Shown here one piece after another: positions 50,308-59,379 of a stretch of DNA of 64,000 nucleotides; the stretch's first letter is position 1; each line of letters opens with the position of its first letter. A program made the position numbers and the translations under genes. This DNA is from Sporosarcina sp. ACRSM (GTDB lineage Bacteria; Bacillota; Bacilli; Bacillales_A; Planococcaceae), in assembly GCF_022346545.1 (NCBI RefSeq), contig NZ_JAKRNU010000010.1, forward strand, positions 62,001 to 126,000. Reading direction: 5' to 3'. A model generated the notes under the pieces. The model saw nothing but the letters and a program-made list of their open reading frames with translations. It ran no database searches and was not told where the DNA came from.

Positions 50308-50823
50308 ATGGCTAGAATTGCAACGTTACTAACAGACATGTTTGAGGACTCGGAATACACAGAGCCGGCAAAAGCCTATCAAGACGTTGGCCATGAAGTC
50401 GTGACAATTGAGAAAGAAGCAGGCAATGAAGTGAAAGGGAAGCAAGGGGTAGCGACCGTTAAAATTGATAAAGGGATTGACGATGTCAAACCAGAAGATT
50501 TTGATGCTCTCTTCATCCCTGGTGGCTTTTCTCCGGATTTGTTGCGGGCGGATGATCGTTTTGTTCAATTTGCCAAAGCTTTCATGGATGCGAAAAAGCC
50601 GGTATTTGCAATCTGTCACGGACCACAGCTGCTCATCACGGCTAAGACGCTTGAAGGTAGAGATGCCACGGGTTATAAATCGATAAAAGTCGATATGGAA
50701 TATGCCGGAGCGAAATATGCAGATCAAGAAGTGGTCGTCTGTCAAAAGCAGCTTGTGACGAGCCGGACACCGGATGACATCCCAGCATTCAATCGGGAAT
50801 CGTTGAAACTTCTTGAAAGCTAA
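50308..50823 (+). CDS. DJ-1/PfpI-family protein, general stress protein 18 type
   Basis: A 171-aa DJ-1/PfpI fold protein like B. subtilis YfkM. Nucleophile elbow with Cys in AICHGPQLLITA near residue 104, LFIPGGFSPDLLRAD near 67, and LTDMFEDSEYTEPAKAYQ near the N-terminus. Family members act in protein deglycation, chaperoning or proteolysis; which one is unsettled. AAAGGAGTG precedes ATG 50308; the GTG nine codons upstream is not favoured. Confidence 0.9.
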   Translation: MARIATLLTDMFEDSEYTEPAKAYQDVGHEVVTIEKEAGNEVKGKQGVATVKIDKGIDDVKPEDFDALFIPGGFSPDLLRADDRFVQFAKAFMDAKKPVFAICHGPQLLITAKTLEGRDATGYKSIKVDMEYAGAKYADQEVVVCQKQLVTSRTPDDIPAFNRESLKLLES

Positions 50824-50846
50824 AAGGATACAAAAAAATAGCGGAT

Positions 50847-50875
50847 AAAAAAGGCCTGGAGCAGGGCCTTTTTTG
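50847..50875 (+). terminator. Intrinsic terminator
   Basis: AAAAAAGGCC/GGCCTTTTTT perfect stem with an 8-base loop. Confidence 0.85.
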
Positions 50876-51060
50876 ACGTTATTAGGCTAATAGTAAAAAT
50901 GGCTATAGAACGGCTTGTCCCTCGAAAGGTATTTGGTAGGTTGTCAACTTCTCGAAAGAATGATAAATTTGAAAGAAAGTACACGGAGGACTTAGTGGAT
51001 TCTGATTTTTCGGAAATAAGAGACGTCTTTTTCTGTCGTGCAACTGAGTAGGGGGACATT

Positions 51061-52116
51061 ATGGGAAAAATACTAAAAATGGGTAGCGCTTTCATCGGGA
51101 TCATTGTTGGAGCAGGATTTGCATCCGGTCAAGAGATCCTTCAATATTTTACAAGCTTCGGACTTCTTGGGGTTGCCGGGGCGATTGTTTCAACAGCGTT
51201 GTTCGCTTATTTGGGAATGACGCTAACGAGGATTGGGAGTCGGATGCGGACTACTTCGCATAAAGAAGCCATTTACAAAATTAGTGGGCGTTACTTAGGC
51301 ATTATTGTAGATACCGTCATTATTATTACATTGTTTAGCGTTGGGGTTGTTATGATTGCCGGGGCAGGGTCCAACTTGAATCAGCAGTTTGGTTTGCCTT
51401 CTTATATGGGTAGTCTTTTGATGGTTGTGCTTGTCTTTTTAACTGTACTGTTGAATGTGGATAAAGTTGTTGGTGTTATTGGCAGCATCACGCCATTTTT
51501 GATTGCCGCGGTTGTTCTAGTCTCAATCTATTGCTTGATGACAATCGACACCACGTTTTCGATACTCGATCCAATTGCACGCGATGTAAAAACAACGTTG
51601 CCGAATTGGTTTATCTCAAGTATTAACTATGTATCGTTCAATATTGCAACGGGTGCTTCGATGACGCTTGTCATGGGAGGGGCAGAGAAAGATGAAAGAA
51701 TCGCAAAATGGGGCGGATTAGTAGGTGGTCTAGGATTAGGAATTCTCATCCTGCTCAGTCATTTGGCGATCTTCTCCAAAATTGAGTCGGTTGCGGACGC
51801 TGAATTGCCGATGTTGGCCATCATTAACGACATTTCGCCTATCCTTGCCATTCTTATGGCATTTGTGCTGTATGGTATGATTTTCAATACGGCGGTCGGT
51901 ATGTTTTATGCATTCGGTGCACGATTTGTCCCGATTGGAACCAAAGGCTTTAAAATGTTTGTGCTCTTCACATTGGTGATCGGATTTGCCTTGAGTTTTG
52001 TTGGATTTACCAATCTTGTTGCTCATTTATACCCGTTTATAGGCTACATGGGCTTGTTCCTCATAGTAGCACTTATTATTGCACCGTTCAGAATGGCGAA
52101 AAAGGTCGCGCGTTAA
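51061..52116 (+). CDS. YkvI-family membrane protein
   Basis: A 351-aa integral membrane protein with about ten helices, starting GKILKMGSAFIGIIVGAGFASGQEILQYF, the typical opening of YkvI-type proteins. It is distantly related to amino-acid/polyamine transporters of the LeuT fold (unwound helix 1 GAGFASG). Substrate unknown. A strong terminator follows. Confidence 0.82.
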   Translation: MGKILKMGSAFIGIIVGAGFASGQEILQYFTSFGLLGVAGAIVSTALFAYLGMTLTRIGSRMRTTSHKEAIYKISGRYLGIIVDTVIIITLFSVGVVMIAGAGSNLNQQFGLPSYMGSLLMVVLVFLTVLLNVDKVVGVIGSITPFLIAAVVLVSIYCLMTIDTTFSILDPIARDVKTTLPNWFISSINYVSFNIATGASMTLVMGGAEKDERIAKWGGLVGGLGLGILILLSHLAIFSKIESVADAELPMLAIINDISPILAILMAFVLYGMIFNTAVGMFYAFGARFVPIGTKGFKMFVLFTLVIGFALSFVGFTNLVAHLYPFIGYMGLFLIVALIIAPFRMAKKVAR

Positions 52117-52147
52117 AAGTAGAACCCGAATACAAAAACTACAAAAA

Positions 52148-52181
52148 ACGCCGCCATCCAATTTGGATGGCGGCGTTTTTT
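52148..52181. terminator. Bidirectional terminator between ykvI-like gene and hmp
   Basis: AACGCCGCCATCC/GGATGGCGGCGTT, 13-bp perfect stem, T runs on the plus strand. Confidence 0.88.
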
Positions 52182-52184
52182 GCA

Positions 52185-53372
52185 TTACACATGTGCCAGT
52201 TCAAGTTGTACGGCAGGTCCGAAGAATTCGTAGTGAACTTTTTCTTCAGGGATGCCAAGCGCGTACAATTCTTTGATGACGGCTTGCATAAACGCCATCG
52301 GTCCGCAGACATAGATATCGCTACCTTCGATTACGTTGCTTGCAAGGAAGTCGCGGTTGATGAAGCCATCGCCTTCTTCAGAATAAAGAACCGCGTACTT
52401 GGAAGCAGGCAATGAGGCATTCAATTCTGTAAGCTTATCATTGAACGCTTGGTGTTTGCGCGTGCGTGCAGAGTGTAAAAAGGCAACTTGGCGTTCCGGC
52501 GTGTTTTTCGCGATGTATTCGTACATGCTCATCATCGGCGTAATTCCGACACCGCCGCTAATAAATGTAACGGGTGCATCGCTGTCTGTATCCAAGTGGA
52601 AGTCTCCGGCAGGTGCACTCACTTCAAGTGTATCGCCGACATTCATGCCACGATGTAGGAACACGGATACTTTACCGTTCGGGTTGCATTCATCTTCGCG
52701 TTTGACGGAGATTCGGAATGTATCGTCTGTTGTTGCTTGTGACAAGCTATATTGGCGATTCAAAGTATATGTTTCGCCCGGAATTGTCACGCGGATCGTA
52801 ATGTATTGACCTGGTTTGTAAGTCGGTAACGGTTGTCCGTCGATCGGTTTCAAATAGAAGGAAGTGATGACATCACTTTCCACGACTTTGTCGGCAATCG
52901 TAAATTCTTTAAATGTTCTCCAGCCGCCGTCCATCTGTTCCGCTTTGTCATACATCTCTTTTTCGATACCGATGAATGCATCTGCGATCACTTGGTAAGC
53001 TTCGCCCCATGCGCCGATGATTTCCGGAGTTGCCGCATCACCGAGCACTTCTTTGATGGCGCCTAATAGGTGATAACCGACAATCGGATATTGTTCGGGT
53101 GTAATGCCGAGTGATTTGTGTTTGTGGGCAATTTGGACAACTGCCGGGATGATGGCGCCAAGATTGTCGATGTTGGCAGCAGCAGCGTATACTGCGTTCG
53201 CAAGAGCTGTTTGCTGGCGTCCTTGAGACTGATTCGCATGGTTAAAAACATTTAATAGTTCCGGATGTGCTTCGAACATGTTTTTGTAAAATACTGTTGT
53301 AATCGTTTTTCCGTGTTGCTCCAATACAGGTACTGTCGATTTGATAATGTCGATTGTTTCTTGAGAAAGCAT
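52185..53372 (-). CDS. hmp: Flavohemoglobin, nitric oxide dioxygenase
   Basis: Converts NO and O2 to nitrate using NAD(P)H; cytosolic. Domains: globin (about 1-140, with proximal-His region IAHKHKSLGITPEQYPIVGYHLL), FAD domain (about 150-255, RQYSLS motif), NAD domain (GGVGITPMMSMYEYI, CGPMAFMQAV). 395 aa, same as B. subtilis Hmp. ATG 53372 preferred over the GTG three codons upstream, which is too close to AAAGG. Divergent from nsrR with an operator between. Confidence 0.97.
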   Translation of the reverse strand: MLSQETIDIIKSTVPVLEQHGKTITTVFYKNMFEAHPELLNVFNHANQSQGRQQTALANAVYAAAANIDNLGAIIPAVVQIAHKHKSLGITPEQYPIVGYHLLGAIKEVLGDAATPEIIGAWGEAYQVIADAFIGIEKEMYDKAEQMDGGWRTFKEFTIADKVVESDVITSFYLKPIDGQPLPTYKPGQYITIRVTIPGETYTLNRQYSLSQATTDDTFRISVKREDECNPNGKVSVFLHRGMNVGDTLEVSAPAGDFHLDTDSDAPVTFISGGVGITPMMSMYEYIAKNTPERQVAFLHSARTRKHQAFNDKLTELNASLPASKYAVLYSEEGDGFINRDFLASNVIEGSDIYVCGPMAFMQAVIKELYALGIPEEKVHYEFFGPAVQLELAHV

Positions 53373-53424
53373 GTAAAACACGACCTTTCTGTTTTGTTAA
53401 TTCAACAATAAACTAAAAATCGTT

Positions 53425-53453
53425 TTAAAGCTATATATAAAATATAACTTTAA
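53425..53453. promoter_or_regulatory. Palindromic operator between hmp and nsrR (NsrR-like)
   Basis: A 29-base AT-rich near-palindrome bounded by TTAAAG and CTTTAA with TATAT/ATATA inside. NsrR operators are long AT-rich palindromes of about this size. Placed to repress hmp and possibly nsrR. Confidence 0.6.
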
Positions 53454-53533
53454 GGAACGTTAAAAAAATAGCCACATTTCTTTCACGCAATTGCCACAAA
53501 GGCTATAATAGTATTGGAAAGTGCGGTGAAATT

Positions 53534-53977
53534 ATGCGTCTGACAATGTATACGGATTTTTCATTGCGGGTGTTGTTGTTTCTTGGCGTAAAAGGTCCGG
53601 AGCAGCTATCGACTGTACAGGAAATTTCGGAGGCGTATGGCATCTCGAAAAACCATCTGACGAAAGTGACACACGAGCTCGGGAAGATGGGGTTGATCGA
53701 AACGATTCGGGGTCGTGGCGGCGGGATTCGCCTGCACATCGATCCAAGCCTGATCAATATCGGTGAAGTGGTACGGAAAACGGAAGATGATTTCCATCTC
53801 GTCGAGTGTTTCAATTGTGCAACGAACCGATGTGTCATCACACCGGTATGTAAGTTGAAAGGTGTGCTGCATGAGGCGCTGGAAGCTTACTTGAAAGTAT
53901 TGGACAGTTATACACTTGCCGATTTTGTCGTGGACAATAAAGGCCTGGCTTCGATTTTGTTGAACAGGCCTTTATGA
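53534..53977 (+). CDS. nsrR: Rrf2-family NO sensor repressor NsrR
   Basis: A 147-aa Fe-S transcriptional repressor. N-terminal winged helix (MRLTMYTDFSLRVLLFLG ... ISKNHLTKVTHELGKMG, RGRGGGIRL) and cluster cysteines C92, C100 and C106 (with C95), at the same positions reported for B. subtilis NsrR. NO destroys the cluster and releases hmp from repression. Divergent from hmp. Confidence 0.94.
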   Translation: MRLTMYTDFSLRVLLFLGVKGPEQLSTVQEISEAYGISKNHLTKVTHELGKMGLIETIRGRGGGIRLHIDPSLINIGEVVRKTEDDFHLVECFNCATNRCVITPVCKLKGVLHEALEAYLKVLDSYTLADFVVDNKGLASILLNRPL

Positions 53978-54022
53978 TAAACTAAAAATGAAGAGAAAAG
54001 AAAAAGTGGGAGGCAGTTATTC

Positions 54023-54949
54023 ATGGGAAAAGTTTTAGTGTTTGGTCATAAGAACCCCGATACTGATACGATTACATCGGCGATCAGCTATGCGTATCTG
54101 AAACAGCAATTGGGGATGGACGCGGAGGCGGTACGACTAGGTACTGTTTCAAATGAGACGGCGTATGCGTTGGAGCATTTCGGTTTTGAAGCACCACGTC
54201 TTATTGAAAAGGCGGCCCCAGAAGCGGCACAAGTGATTCTTGTCGATCATAATGAAAAACAGCAAAGTGTGGATGATTTGAGCGATGTACAAGTCATTGA
54301 AGTGATCGACCATCACCGGATCGCCAACTTTGAAACGAATGATCCACTTTACTATCGTGCGGAGCCGGTTGGTTGTACGGCTACAATTTTGAATAAACTT
54401 TACAAGGAAAACGGCGTCGAGATTCCCAAGAATATTGCAGGTCTTATGCTGTCTGCGATTGTTTCGGACTCACTGCTGTTCAAATCGCCGACGTTTACGG
54501 AAGAGGATCGACGGGCTGCAGAAGAATTGGCAGCCATTGCGGATGTCGATGCGCAAGAGTATGGATTGGCGATGTTGAAAGCCGGTGCCGACCTAAGCGA
54601 TAAGTCGCTTGAAGATCTAGTTGCTTTGGATGCGAAAGAATTCGTGATGGGCAATGCAAAAGTTGAAATTGCCCAAGTGAATGCGATTGACGTAAATGAT
54701 GTCATGAACCGTCAGGCGGAGCTAGAGGCATTGTTGAATGGCGTTATTGAGGAGAAAGGTTTAGACTTGTTCCTGTTCGCTGTGACGGATATATTGAACA
54801 ATGACTCGGTCGTTCTTGTTCTAGGGAAAGAGGCGGAACGTGCAAGTGCTGCCTTCAACGTAGCGCTCGATAACAATACGGCGAAATTGACAGGTGTCGT
54901 ATCCCGGAAGAAGCAGATTGTTCCGGTTTTGACGGAAGCGTTGAAATAA
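54023..54949 (+). CDS. ppaC: Manganese-dependent inorganic pyrophosphatase
   Basis: Hydrolyses pyrophosphate to drive biosynthetic reactions; DHH-family class II enzyme, cytosolic, 308 aa. Metal motifs [14 protein letters not shown] near residue 7, LVDHNEKQQ near 73 and the DHH box IDHHRI near 96. C-terminal DHHA2 domain with the SRKKQIVP substrate loop at the end. Ribosome site GTGGGAGG. Confidence 0.97.
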   Translation: MGKVLVFGHKNPDTDTITSAISYAYLKQQLGMDAEAVRLGTVSNETAYALEHFGFEAPRLIEKAAPEAAQVILVDHNEKQQSVDDLSDVQVIEVIDHHRIANFETNDPLYYRAEPVGCTATILNKLYKENGVEIPKNIAGLMLSAIVSDSLLFKSPTFTEEDRRAAEELAAIADVDAQEYGLAMLKAGADLSDKSLEDLVALDAKEFVMGNAKVEIAQVNAIDVNDVMNRQAELEALLNGVIEEKGLDLFLFAVTDILNNDSVVLVLGKEAERASAAFNVALDNNTAKLTGVVSRKKQIVPVLTEALK

Positions 54950-54956
54950 TACTACA

Positions 54957-54995
54957 AAAGCGGAGGGCGCCTGGCGTCCGGAGTCTAGACGACTA
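54957..54995. repeat. Mosaic intergenic repeat, minimal copy E
   Basis: AAAAGCGGAGGGCGCC fused directly to GGCGTCCGGAGTCTAGACG: the two conserved ends of the family without a core, inverted relative to copies A and B. Followed by a terminator hairpin at 54996-55037 (AAAAAGGC...GCCTTTTT). Confidence 0.7.
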
Positions 54996-55037
54996 CAAAA
55001 AGGCTGTGCCCCTGAAAAGAGGGCGCGGCCTTTTTGT
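54996..55037 (+). terminator. Intrinsic terminator of ppaC
   Basis: AAAAAGGC-G-GCCC / GGGC-C-GCCTTTTT with small mismatches, loop CTGAAAAGA. Confidence 0.65.
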
Positions 55038-55094
55038 ATGCCATTATGAAGGTGGAGAGGATTACAAGTCCGCTACATGAATGGATATCCTCTT

Positions 55095-56471
55095 TTATTT
55101 CAAATTCAAGGGTTTTGTTGCAGGACCTTCCAGCACGGATCCGTCTTTTCGGAAGCGGGAGCCATGACATGGGCAATCCCAAGTTTCATCGCCCTCATTC
55201 CATCTTGTCCGACAGCCCATATGTGTACAGATTGGGGCATTCGTTCGTGTCAGATGCCCGCCTGTGAATTCGGTGACAACGAGTCCGGAAATTTTCAATG
55301 CTTGCAATAAAAACGAGCCGAATCCGGTCCGGTCCGGTGCATACAGTTGAGAAGCATTGTTATCTCGCCCCACAATCAGATCGCTAATGATCCGAGCACT
55401 TGCCAAAGAATTCGATAATCCCCATTTCCGATTGCCTGTGCTCAAATAGACGTAAGGCATACTGGAGGAAATGATGCCCGCATAAGGGATCAGATCCGGT
55501 GTTTGCGGATCCTGCGCCGACCATCTGTTGGTCAAGGTATCCAGATGATACAACTCTTGTACATCCGTATTCAAACGCTTGTAATGCACTTCGGTGTTGC
55601 TTTCCATCCCGGCTGTATGACTTTCACCAGATAGGAGGAAGAACGTCTTGTCATCAAATTGGGCGGTGCGAATGGACCTTTTTGGCGAATCGACGGAAAT
55701 ATATTGCCCTTGTAAAGGCATATTTCCTTCAGCGGCTACAATATAAGAACGGTCAACAGCCAATTTCATTACTTGGAGACCGCGCAATGCTTCAATCGGA
55801 TAATGGGTACATAAAATAAGTTCAGTGAATTGGATTTCATGTTCCGATTTCATGGCAAGTAGTCGTTTTTTCAAATCCATGAGCACGACATCTGAATGTT
55901 CGTAGATCCGAGCTCCGGCTTCGACTGCAAGCTGGGCGAGGTGCTGTCCGAAACGGACGGGATGAATTTGGCATTCGTTTGGCATTGTAAGGGTTGCGTC
56001 GATCTGAATTGGTAATTCTGAGTTTTTACCCAGCTCTCCGGGAATGCCAAGTGCTTCATAAGCACGCATTTCGTGGCGCAACAGTTCAGTACCGTGTTTC
56101 GTTTGGGAATAGAGAATGGAATCTGCTGTCTTGATTTCTCCCTCTTTTGCAAAGGACCGGGCGAATTCAATGGCTTGTTCATTGACGTCATAATACAATT
56201 TGGCCTGATCATGCCCGAACTGCTTTAATAATTTGGCATAGACTAAATCATGTTGGGCGGTCAATTTCCCTGTGGAATTACCGGTAGCCCCTGCCAAAAT
56301 GGTATCTTTCTCTAGAAGAATTACGTCTTTGCCTTCTTTGGCTAGGTAATAGGCGTTTGCAATTCCAGCTAATCCTCCACCGATAATGCAAATATCGCAA
56401 CTGACATCTTGATCGAGTGTTGGATAGGGATCAAGTGGATATGCGGTTTGTAGCCATAATGAGTTGAACAT
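55095..56471 (-). CDS. FAD-dependent oxidoreductase with C-terminal Rieske domain (YhfW-like)
   Basis: A 458-aa protein. DAO-type FAD domain (about 15-360) with dinucleotide motif CIIGGGLAGIANAYYLAKEGKDVILLE; C-terminal Rieske 2Fe-2S domain with CTHMGC and CPCHGSRF. Same architecture as B. subtilis YhfW. Electron partner and substrate unknown. GGAGG precedes ATG 56471; the frame continues 16 codons upstream without support. Confidence 0.9.
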   Translation of the reverse strand: MFNSLWLQTAYPLDPYPTLDQDVSCDICIIGGGLAGIANAYYLAKEGKDVILLEKDTILAGATGNSTGKLTAQHDLVYAKLLKQFGHDQAKLYYDVNEQAIEFARSFAKEGEIKTADSILYSQTKHGTELLRHEMRAYEALGIPGELGKNSELPIQIDATLTMPNECQIHPVRFGQHLAQLAVEAGARIYEHSDVVLMDLKKRLLAMKSEHEIQFTELILCTHYPIEALRGLQVMKLAVDRSYIVAAEGNMPLQGQYISVDSPKRSIRTAQFDDKTFFLLSGESHTAGMESNTEVHYKRLNTDVQELYHLDTLTNRWSAQDPQTPDLIPYAGIISSSMPYVYLSTGNRKWGLSNSLASARIISDLIVGRDNNASQLYAPDRTGFGSFLLQALKISGLVVTEFTGGHLTRTNAPICTHMGCRTRWNEGDETWDCPCHGSRFRKDGSVLEGPATKPLNLK

Positions 56472-56568
56472 CGAATAACCTCCGTCAAGTCTTCTTGAAA
56501 ACGTAGTAAGCATATTCATTGTTGCCTTCTTTGATTGGTTTTAAAATCAAAAGAAGAAAGGTGTGTGG

Positions 56569-57207
56569 ATGATGAAGATTGAAGTGTGGTCGGATTATGT
56601 ATGTCCATTTTGTTATATCGGGAAGCGGCGGTTAGAAGAGGCACTGGTAGAAACGGGACTTAAAGAAAAAACGGAAGTCGTGTTTAAAGCATATGAACTC
56701 GATCCGAACTCACCGGATACATCCGATGAGCCGATGCAAGCAGTGCTCGCCAAGAAATATGGCATGAGCATGGAGGAAGCAAAGAAGATGACGGACAATG
56801 TGGAAGTTCAAGCGAAGACGGTCGGTTTGAATTATGATTTCGATAAGATGACCCCAGCCAATACATTCCGTGCGCATCGTTTAGCGAAGTTGGCCGAACA
56901 GGAAGGGATCGGAGCGGAATTATCGGAACGGCTTTTAAGGGCTTATTTTATTGAGGGGCAAAAAATTGGTACGAATGATGTTCTGCTTGCTCTTGCTGAA
57001 GAGGTCGGTCTAGACCGTGATCGAGTGAAGGAAGTACTGGAGAGTGATGCATTTACAGAAGAAGTCCGCCATGACATTACAGAGGCCGGGCAGATCGGTG
57101 TCCGGGGAGTCCCTTTTTTCGTTATTAATCGGAAGTATGCAATCTCTGGTGCCCAACCCGCCGAAACATTTGCAGAAGCACTCCGCAAAGTGGCAGCTGA
57201 AGAATAA
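56569..57207 (+). CDS. DsbA-family oxidoreductase, FrnE type
   Basis: A 212-aa cytosolic thioredoxin-fold protein with inserted helical domain. CPFC active site in WSDYVCPFCYIGKRRLEEAL near residue 12, PFFVINRKYAISGAQPAE (cis-Pro loop, GVPFFV) near 180. Matches FrnE/YwbO group, oxidoreductases related to polyketide isomerases. Several in-frame starts (GTG 56563, ATG 56569, ATG 56572); AAGAAAGG favours the ATGs. Divergent from the Rieske protein. Confidence 0.88.
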   Translation: MMKIEVWSDYVCPFCYIGKRRLEEALVETGLKEKTEVVFKAYELDPNSPDTSDEPMQAVLAKKYGMSMEEAKKMTDNVEVQAKTVGLNYDFDKMTPANTFRAHRLAKLAEQEGIGAELSERLLRAYFIEGQKIGTNDVLLALAEEVGLDRDRVKEVLESDAFTEEVRHDITEAGQIGVRGVPFFVINRKYAISGAQPAETFAEALRKVAAEE

Positions 57208-57208
57208 G

Positions 57209-57240
57209 AAAAGCGGAGGACGCCTGACGCCCTCCGCTTT
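57209..57240 (+). terminator. Terminator formed by repeat ends
   Basis: AAAAGCGGAGG/CCTCCGCTTTT with a short GC-rich loop and TTTTG. The sequence is itself the tail unit of the mosaic repeat, so the repeat supplies the terminator. Confidence 0.7.
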
Positions 57241-57430
57241 TGTTTACGTCTAGACTCCGGACGCCAGACGCTCGGAGGCTCACAGGATGTGAGTTACGCA
57301 GTCATTGCCGCAGGACGCGGCGAACTTAGACTGCGTTCCTTGATAGTCAATTCGACTCTGTGGCAAAGTACGCCACAGAGTCGACTCGCCTTATGCCTGT
57401 CGCGTCTAAGCAGGCGTCCTCCGCTTTTGT
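57241..57430. repeat. Mosaic palindromic intergenic repeat, copy B
   Basis: Head GTCTAGACTCCGGACGCCAG, then CTCGGAGGCTCACAGGATGTG, core AGGACGCGGCGAACTTAGACTG, an inner dyad CGACTCTGTGGC/GCCACAGAGTCG and tail CTTATGCCTGTCGCGTCTAAG...CCGCTTTTGTT. Very similar to copy A (21631-21881). Ends exactly at the stop of the YceI gene. Confidence 0.75.
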
Positions 57431-57958
57431 TTATTGTGCTGGATTCAGTTGTAGATCGATGGAAATTTTAATGTCGTCGCCGACAAGAACGCCGCCAGCT
57501 TCAAGTGTTTGGTTCCATGTCAGTCCGAATTCTTTTCTGGAGATTTTCCCTTTGACTTCGAACGCTGCGACTTCTACGCCCCAAGGATTTGTTCCTTTAC
57601 CTTCGTATTCTACTTCAAATGTCACTTTTTTCGTCACGTCTTTAATCGTCATATCGCCTGTAATTTTATATTCGTCACTGTCTTTTTTAACAATTTCCGT
57701 TGAAATGAATGTGATGTTCGGATACGTTTCTGTATCGAAGAAATCGCCAGAACGCAGATGGTTATCACGGTCTGTATTATTGGTATTGATGGAAGCAGCA
57801 TCGATTTTGAAATCGATTTTTGCTTCTGTTAAATCTTCCGGATTGCCGTCCAGTGAACCTTCTACTGCTCCAAAGCTGCCTTTTACTTTCGATACCATCA
57901 TGTGCTTCACTGAAAACCCAACACTCGTGTGTGATGCATCTACTGTCCATTTAGCCAT
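57431..57958 (-). CDS. YceI-family lipocalin-like protein
   Basis: A 175-aa protein of the YceI/polyisoprenoid-binding fold: KWTVDASHTSVGFSVKHMMVSKVKGSF, SINTNNTDRDNHLRSGDFFDTETYPNITF and NPWGVEVAAFEVKGKISRKEFGLTWNQ. No signal peptide, so a cytosolic form. Ligand unknown (quinone precursors in relatives). Ribosome site AAAGGATG before ATG 57958. Confidence 0.92.
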   Translation of the reverse strand: MAKWTVDASHTSVGFSVKHMMVSKVKGSFGAVEGSLDGNPEDLTEAKIDFKIDAASINTNNTDRDNHLRSGDFFDTETYPNITFISTEIVKKDSDEYKITGDMTIKDVTKKVTFEVEYEGKGTNPWGVEVAAFEVKGKISRKEFGLTWNQTLEAGGVLVGDDIKISIDLQLNPAQ

Positions 57959-58243
57959 CTTTACAAAACATCCTTTCTAAAATAGGTTATGGTCTAACTA
58001 TATTTTAAAATTATCTCGAAGTCAAGATAATAGATTGGTGTTAAATTCGCTAGGTTCATATTGTCAGAATAACACGAATAAAATGCTGATTTCAATCGAT
58101 AAGAATTCCTTGTCAAAAGAAAAGAATCCACGCATACTATTAAGGATGAATTATAAATGTTGATTGTTAAAGAGACGTATTTGTTCTTCATTTATTCATT
58201 TGGGCGTAAGATGCCAAAAGGTATTAGAAATTGAAAGGATTGA

Positions 58244-59161
58244 ATGTTGATGTCGAAACATCAATGGTTTGACGAGCTTCAAAAAGTAATTACAATTGGA
58301 ACGTTAAAAGTAGATGAGCCACTCTGTAAATATACAATGACAAAACTTGGAGGTGTCGCGGATCTTCTCGTGATTCCCGGTACAACGGAGGAGACGGAAG
58401 CGACTGTCCGTTATGCACATGAACGTGAGATTCCTTTGCTATTGCTTGGCAATGGGTCCAATATGGTCGTCAGGGACGGCGGGGTTAGAGGGATTGTCCT
58501 ACATCTGGCTAAATTGGATACCATCCGGATCGAAGGGACAAAAGTACATGCGGAAGCGGGAGCACTCATTATTGATGTCTCAAAACAGGCGGCTGCTGCA
58601 TCATTAACTGGTATTGAATTTGCCTGTGGAATCCCGGGCTCGATCGGCGGAGCGATGGCGATGAATGCCGGTGCCTATGGCGGGGAGATTAAGGATATCA
58701 TCATTCAGGCAACGGTGCTCACGCAGTCGGGCGAGCGGCTTGTGCTGTCAAAGGAAGAATTGGAACTCGGCTATCGCCAAAGTATCATCGCGAAAGAAGG
58801 GTATTATGTGCTCTCGGCTGATTTTCAGCTTGCGGTAGGGGATCAGGAAGCGATTGACGCAAAAGTGGCGGATCTGACTTTCCAGCGTGAATCGAAGCAA
58901 CCGCTGGAATACCCTTCTGCGGGTAGTGTCTTTAAACGACCACCCGGTTACTTTGCTGGAAAGCTGATCCAAGATTGCGGCTTGCAAGGGAAAGGGCATG
59001 GCGGTGCAGAAGTATCCTTGAAACATGCGGGGTTCATCATCAATAAAAACAATGCAACGGCCTCTGACTATATCCAGACGATCAATATGGTCAAGGCGGA
59101 AGTGAAAAAGCAATTCGGAGTCGATTTAGAACTCGAAGTGAAAATCGTAGGAGAAGAATAA
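58244..59161 (+). CDS. murB: UDP-N-acetylenolpyruvoylglucosamine reductase
   Basis: Makes UDP-MurNAc in peptidoglycan synthesis; FAD enzyme, cytosolic, about 305 aa. FAD site LLLGNGSNMVVRDGGVRGIVL near 65, GIPGSIGGAMAMNAGAYGGEI near 128, SAGSVFKRPPGYFAGKLIQDCGLQG near 225 (catalytic Ser) and HAGFIINKNNATASDY. Type IIa layout. ATG 58244 and ATG 58250 both follow GAAAGGAT; the second has better spacing. Confidence 0.96.
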   Translation: MLMSKHQWFDELQKVITIGTLKVDEPLCKYTMTKLGGVADLLVIPGTTEETEATVRYAHEREIPLLLLGNGSNMVVRDGGVRGIVLHLAKLDTIRIEGTKVHAEAGALIIDVSKQAAAASLTGIEFACGIPGSIGGAMAMNAGAYGGEIKDIIIQATVLTQSGERLVLSKEELELGYRQSIIAKEGYYVLSADFQLAVGDQEAIDAKVADLTFQRESKQPLEYPSAGSVFKRPPGYFAGKLIQDCGLQGKGHGGAEVSLKHAGFIINKNNATASDYIQTINMVKAEVKKQFGVDLELEVKIVGEE

Positions 59162-59162
59162 A

Positions 59163-59315
59163 GAAAAGCGAAGGGCGTCGTTTAGATGCGATAGGCATAA
59201 GACTGCTTGGCGAAGAGGCGTCCTGTGCCTCATAGCCAAGTCGGCTTATGACCCGAGCATCTGACGCCCGGAGACTAGACAATAAAGAAAAGCGAAGGGC
59301 GTCGTTTAGATGCAA
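59163..59315. repeat. Mosaic intergenic repeat, copies C and D (inverted)
   Basis: AAAGCGAAGGGCGTCGTTTAGATGC occurs at about 59164 and again at 59287. Between them AGGCATAAG ... GAGCATCTGACGCCCGGAGACTAGAC completes a full inverted copy with a different core, containing a CTTGGC/GCCAAG hairpin. D is only the end unit. Confidence 0.7.
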
Positions 59316-59329
59316 TTCGGCAAATGCAA

Positions 59330-59365
59330 AAACGCGGATATCCCGTGAAAGGGCTATCCGCGTTT
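59330..59365. terminator. Bidirectional terminator
   Basis: AAACGCGGATA/TATCCGCGTTT with a 14-base loop; lies between murB and the convergent stress-protein gene. Confidence 0.8.
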
Positions 59366-59379
59366 ATCTATATTCTATA

